From Ignavibacteriales bacterium (GTDB taxonomy: Bacteria > Bacteroidota > Ignavibacteria > Ignavibacteriales > Melioribacteraceae): a stretch of 64,000 nucleotides of DNA. Below, one piece after another: positions 60,994 through 64,000 of this stretch. Location: positions 496,001-560,000 of the forward strand of contig JACKAA010000001.1 of NCBI GenBank assembly GCA_020635275.1. The letters are read 5' to 3'. The notes under the pieces were generated by a model, which worked only from the letters and a program-made list of their open reading frames with translations, was not told the origin of the DNA and made no database searches. Numbering within the stretch: position 1 is the stretch's first letter; every line of letters begins with the position of its first letter. Made by a program: the position numbers and the translations under genes.

Positions 60994-61018
60994 AGATTCT
61001 CGCTTTCGCGGGAATGAC
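60994..61018. repeat. REP-like hairpin AGATTCTCGC-TTTC-GCGGGAATGAC
   Basis: Stem TTCTCGC/GCGGGAA with a TTTC loop (one T-G pair), followed by ATGAC. It is the inverse orientation of the element at 50274 and belongs to the same degenerate family. It lies downstream of both convergent genes. Confidence 0.55.
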
Positions 61019-61021
61019 AAC

Positions 61022-61050
61022 AACAAGTTAATCAAATAATTTAACTTGTT
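61022..61050. terminator. Hairpin between the MATE-like gene and the response regulator gene
   Basis: Perfect ten-base arms AACAAGTTAA and TTAACTTGTT with a nine-base loop, between two convergent genes. It can act on transcripts from either side; no long T run follows. Confidence 0.55.
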
Positions 61051-61073
61051 AGGATTTCAGAATAACACGAATA

Positions 61074-61760
61074 TTAGTTTATCAATAACTTAAAACCAAC
61101 TCCGTGAATATTTACAATTTCTATTGAGTCATCATCTTTTAAATAGTTTCTCAATTTAGTAATGTAAACATCCATACTTCTGGAAGTAAAATAATTATCA
61201 TCTTTCCAAATTAAGCTAAGTGCTAATTCTCTGTTAAGAGTTTCATTATTATTTTCACAAAGAAGTTTAAGTAATTCAGATTCCTTTGAAGTTAAAGTTC
61301 GGACTTGTCTATTAATTTCCAGCAATCTTTTTTGATAATCAAATGAATATTTGCCAATATTAAAAATTAAATTGTTTGCAGAATTTACATTGTTTGATCT
61401 TCTTAAAATTGCAGTTATTCTTAAAATTAATTCTTCCGTATTAAACGGTTTTGTGATGTAATCATCTGCACCAATATTAAATCCTTCAATCTTATCTTTA
61501 AGCATTGATTTTGCAGTAAGAAAAATAATTGGAATGTTTTTATTAATTGCACGAATTTCTTTCCCAAGAGTGAATCCATCTTTTCTCGGCATCATTACAT
61601 CAAGAATGCATAAATCATAATTATTCTTTTTAAAATATGCTAAACCGTCATCTCCGTTTTTACATAAATCAACTTCAAACTTTTTTAGCTGCAAGTATTC
61701 ACTTAGAATTGTTCCCAAATTAACATCATCTTCAACAAGTAAAATATTTTTCTTTTTCAT
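61074..61760 (-). CDS. OmpR/PhoB family response regulator
   Basis: Receiver domain with phospho-acceptor D54 in YDLCILDVMMPRKDG, acidic pair E10-D11 and Lys in FLTAKS, followed by a winged-helix DNA-binding domain (LTSKESELLKLLCENNNETL and YFTSRSMDVYITKLRNYLK). Length 228. The ATG shares one base with the sensor kinase stop (TAATG), so kinase and regulator are coupled, in the order kinase then regulator. Direct TTAACA repeats upstream of the operon are candidate binding sites. Confidence 0.95.
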   Translation of the reverse strand: MKKKNILLVEDDVNLGTILSEYLQLKKFEVDLCKNGDDGLAYFKKNNYDLCILDVMMPRKDGFTLGKEIRAINKNIPIIFLTAKSMLKDKIEGFNIGADDYITKPFNTEELILRITAILRRSNNVNSANNLIFNIGKYSFDYQKRLLEINRQVRTLTSKESELLKLLCENNNETLNRELALSLIWKDDNYFTSRSMDVYITKLRNYLKDDDSIEIVNIHGVGFKLLIN

Positions 61761-63307
61761 TAGTTTATCTTTGGAAGATTTATAATAAATTTTGATCCAA
61801 CATTTTTTTCACTTTGTATTTCTATTTTACCTAAGTGCGACTCAACTATTTTTTTCACTAAACTTAATCCTATTCCGTTTCCTTTTACATCATGCACATT
61901 TCCGGTTGATACTCTATAAAAAGTATCAAATATTTTTTCTTGATTTTTCTTATCAATCCCAATTCCATTATCCTCAATCATTATTTCAAAAGCAGAATTA
62001 TTATCCATTGTGGATATTTTAATTTGGGGTTCATTACTATTATACTTAATCGAGTTATCAATCAAATTACTAATTACAATTGTAAACTGAGTTTTATCAA
62101 TATTTAAATTGGGTGTTCTTGCCGCTAAATTGAAACTAAACTTACCATTCAGTTTACTCATTGTTAAATCAAATTTTGAGGCTGTCTCATTTATTAATTC
62201 ATGAACATTAGTTTTTACTTTATTTAATTTGAATTCGCCGCTTTCCAATTCAGCCACCGATAAAATATTCTCTACCATATTTGTTAACCGCTGCGATTCA
62301 TTTTTAATAATTCCACTATATTTGATTTTATCAACAGACGATTCTTCCCCAATAACATCAGCAGCTAAAGAAATTGTTGAAATTGGTGTTTTAAATTCAT
62401 GAGTAATATTGCTTAACAAATCATTTTTTATTTCTGTTATCTTTTTTTGTTTAATCAACATTCTAATTGTTTGATAAAACAATCCAATTATCAATCCGGT
62501 TAAAATTATTGAGCTAAGTAAAACCCACCAAATTGATTTCAACAAAAATGTATCCCGGTTTTTAAAATCGACCAATAAAAAATTCTGGCTCTTTATAAAA
62601 TCATTTGGAAAAAGTTTCACCTTATAATTTGAAAGTAAAATTTTTGAACTATCTTGAATATTATTTTTAAAAACAATACTATCATCATTAATAACTGCAA
62701 AACCATAATTGCTTGTAATACCATATTTAGTTAGTTCGTCGTTAAGTAATGAATCTATTTTATCTTCACTTATTCTTGATAAAATATTTATATTTTTTTC
62801 AGTTAAAACTAATTCATCGAAAACATTCTCAATAATTTTTGATTTCTTATGAATTAAGGTATCTAAGTTACTTTTCCAAATTATTGTTTCTTGAATTGTG
62901 CTATCATTTTGTGTTCTGAACTTTTGCAAAACTTGAACGTTACCAATGTTTGAATCGGAAATTGTATTTACTTCAATATTAATATTATTGGTGTCATCAC
63001 CTATTAACATAACTTGGTTATTACTTGAGCTAAAATTAGATTTAAAGCTATAGTGTTTCCTTTTATCTTTATTAAAAAACATTAGTCCGTTTGAATCACT
63101 TGGCGAAATTTCTTTAATTAATATTTTTGCCGTTTCCTTGTCTTCTATATTTTTAACTAGATCGCTTAAAGCATTTCCAACATTTTTATTGAATTTTTCT
63201 TCTTCTAACTTAAGTGCTAAGTTAATCCAATAAAACTGAATCGCAATTAATCCGATAACGGAAAAACTAATCAGACCAATTATTAATTTGAGAGATTTTA
63301 TTTTCAT
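61760..63307 (-). CDS. Membrane sensor histidine kinase
   Basis: TM1 (about residues 7-29), a 225-residue periplasmic sensing region of unknown family, TM2 (about 257-280), HisKA with phospho-His near 302 in SNITHEFKTPISTI, and HATPase_c with N box NLIDNSIKYN, G1 DNGIGID, F box FDTFYRVS and G2 GNGIGLSLVKKI. Length 515. Start at 63307. The divergent upstream gene encodes a charged exported protein, a good candidate for the regulated or sensed partner. Confidence 0.93.
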   Translation of the reverse strand: MKIKSLKLIIGLISFSVIGLIAIQFYWINLALKLEEEKFNKNVGNALSDLVKNIEDKETAKILIKEISPSDSNGLMFFNKDKRKHYSFKSNFSSSNNQVMLIGDDTNNINIEVNTISDSNIGNVQVLQKFRTQNDSTIQETIIWKSNLDTLIHKKSKIIENVFDELVLTEKNINILSRISEDKIDSLLNDELTKYGITSNYGFAVINDDSIVFKNNIQDSSKILLSNYKVKLFPNDFIKSQNFLLVDFKNRDTFLLKSIWWVLLSSIILTGLIIGLFYQTIRMLIKQKKITEIKNDLLSNITHEFKTPISTISLAADVIGEESSVDKIKYSGIIKNESQRLTNMVENILSVAELESGEFKLNKVKTNVHELINETASKFDLTMSKLNGKFSFNLAARTPNLNIDKTQFTIVISNLIDNSIKYNSNEPQIKISTMDNNSAFEIMIEDNGIGIDKKNQEKIFDTFYRVSTGNVHDVKGNGIGLSLVKKIVESHLGKIEIQSEKNVGSKFIINLPKIN

Positions 63308-63326
63308 GCCTTAAAATTATGCTTCT

Positions 63327-63384
63327 TATTTAACATTTTCAGCTTTTTAACATTTTTTAACAAATATTAAGAATGTTTTAACAA
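63327..63384. promoter_or_regulatory. TTAACA direct repeats between the kinase operon and the divergent gene
   Basis: Four TTAACA copies occur at 63330, 63347, 63357 and 63378. Two of them are perfect tandem ten-base units TTTTTAACA(T/A) at 63344-63363; a third, GTTTTAACAA, is 21 bases further on and TATTTAACAT 17 bases before. Ten-base spacing on one DNA face is the pattern of OmpR/PhoB-family sites. The gap also contains the promoters of both genes. Confidence 0.6.
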
Positions 63385-63453
63385 TTTGATTAGACACAAT
63401 AAATTATTTTAACTGTACAAAATTTTGAAACATTCACAAATAGGAGTTATACA

Positions 63454-64000
63454 ATGAAAACAAAATTATTATTCACAATGTTAATTTTTTCATTATTCTC
63501 AATTTTAACATTTGCGCAAGCTGAAAAGTCAATAAAGGAAAAACTGAAAGAGGTAAAAGAAGCAAAGAAAATTACGATAACCACAGATAAAGGTGAAGTG
63601 GTCTTTGAAGGTGATGAAGCTGATAAAGTTTTAGAAAAATTAAAATCAAAAGAAATGAAGAGAATTAAAATTGTTACAGATGGAGATGAAATTTTGACTG
63701 AAGACTTTGAAGGTATTGATGGAGAAAATGTAATGATTTGGAAAAGTGAAGGTGGTGAAGAAAAAATAATTAAGCACAAAGGAAAAGGTCATAAAATGAT
63801 GATGTTTATGGATGACGATGATGATATAAAATTTATTGAAAATAATAAAACCGTAAAAGTGGAAGTCAATGAGGATAACGGTGAAAAAACAGTAACAGTT
63901 AAAACAAAAGAAAATGGTGAAGAAAAAGTTGAAACCTATAAAGGCAAAGAAGCAGAAGAATATTTAAAGAAAATGGAAAAAGATAATGAAATGATTATTG
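63454..64000 (+). CDS. Exported charged protein, cut by the window edge
   Basis: ATG at 63454 with TAGGAG nine bases upstream. Residues 1-21 form a signal peptide (LLFTMLIFSLFSILTFAQ). The mature part is an unusually charged chain of Lys, Glu and Asp with short strand-like repeats (KITITTDKGEVVFEGDEADK, GDEILTEDFEGIDGENVMIW, KVEVNEDNGEKTVTVKTKENG) and a Met/Asp-rich patch HKMMMFMDDDDD. At least 182 residues; the stop lies beyond the edge. No family was recognised. Divergent from the kinase operon with shared TTAACA repeats. Confidence 0.8.
   Translation, partial: MKTKLLFTMLIFSLFSILTFAQAEKSIKEKLKEVKEAKKITITTDKGEVVFEGDEADKVLEKLKSKEMKRIKIVTDGDEILTEDFEGIDGENVMIWKSEGGEEKIIKHKGKGHKMMMFMDDDDDIKFIENNKTVKVEVNEDNGEKTVTVKTKENGEEKVETYKGKEAEEYLKKMEKDNEMII

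Noticed and set aside
63447..63779. Antisense open frame opposite the exported charged protein
   Set aside because: The plus-strand gene has a ribosome site, a signal peptide and coherent coding; the minus-strand frame is Ser/Phe-rich and is its shadow.
1..64000. CRISPR arrays, tRNA or rRNA genes, prophage or transposase genes
   Set aside because: No regular direct-repeat and spacer array, cloverleaf or rRNA-like segment, phage structural gene or transposase reading frame was recognised; a tRNA scan and a covariance search would be decisive and were not possible here.

Overview
The window is a strongly AT-rich bacterial chromosome segment, densely coded on both strands, with short gaps and Shine-Dalgarno-like AGGAG/AAGGA sites before many starts. 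A Gram-negative envelope is indicated by Kdo transferase (waaA), a family 9 LPS-type glycosyltransferase, OmpA, TolC and many Gln-after-signal-peptide exported proteins. The protein families and overall style fit the Bacteroidota/Chlorobi branch, most likely an Ignavibacteria-like organism. That assignment is inference; no rRNA or tRNA gene was seen. The window looks like ordinary chromosome: no prophage, CRISPR array, transposase gene or rRNA operon was recognised.

Region 1 (1-17.8 kb) holds core metabolism and envelope genes: a cut-off PAS-like protein, ATP-type PEP carboxykinase, waaA plus a glycosyltransferase, a Na/Pi cotransporter-like protein with an Ig-like exported domain, fructose-1,6-bisphosphatase, a heterodimeric ABC exporter, serS, leuS and lysA. 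Region 2 (17.8-31.3 kb) has bacteriohemerythrin, a secreted S9 peptidase, a Nudix hydrolase, murI, glnD, a tyrosine phenol-lyase-like enzyme, the queuosine genes queC-queF, a YciO-like protein, an SDR enzyme and a DUF4139 protein.

Region 3 (31.3-50.3 kb) is rich in conserved but poorly characterised genes. One operon contains DUF819, an M23 peptidase, a free-standing archaeal-type threonyl-tRNA editing domain and a small membrane protein. Two tandem ClC channels with CBS and TrkA-C domains are followed by a methyltransferase and rsmE. A second cluster contains beta-carbonic anhydrase, a methyltransferase, a 2H phosphoesterase, a DinB/YfiT protein, a DUF6544-like protein and a DUF1080 lipoprotein. 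An NSS symporter carries a 36-residue partner gene missed by length cut-offs.

Region 4 (50.3-64 kb) is an accessory-looking efflux region. After a divergent peptide deformylase and an acetyltransferase comes a TetR-controlled operon laid out like E. coli cecR-ybhGFSR: TetR, membrane fusion lipoprotein, ABC ATPase, TolC, ABC ATPase and two ABC-2 permeases. Two four-helix-bundle (S23/23S-IVP family) genes sit in its gene junctions, each bordered by its own short inverted repeat arrays. One of the two is interrupted by a stop codon. The window ends with a MATE/ANKH-like protein and a two-component system divergent from a charged exported protein, with TTAACA direct repeats between them. REP-like inverted repeats occupy several intergenic gaps.

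No intergenic stretch exceeds about 300 bases. The longest are 416-708 (293 bases, only a weak promoter-like motif seen) and 59374-59624 (251 bases, degenerate repeat remnants).
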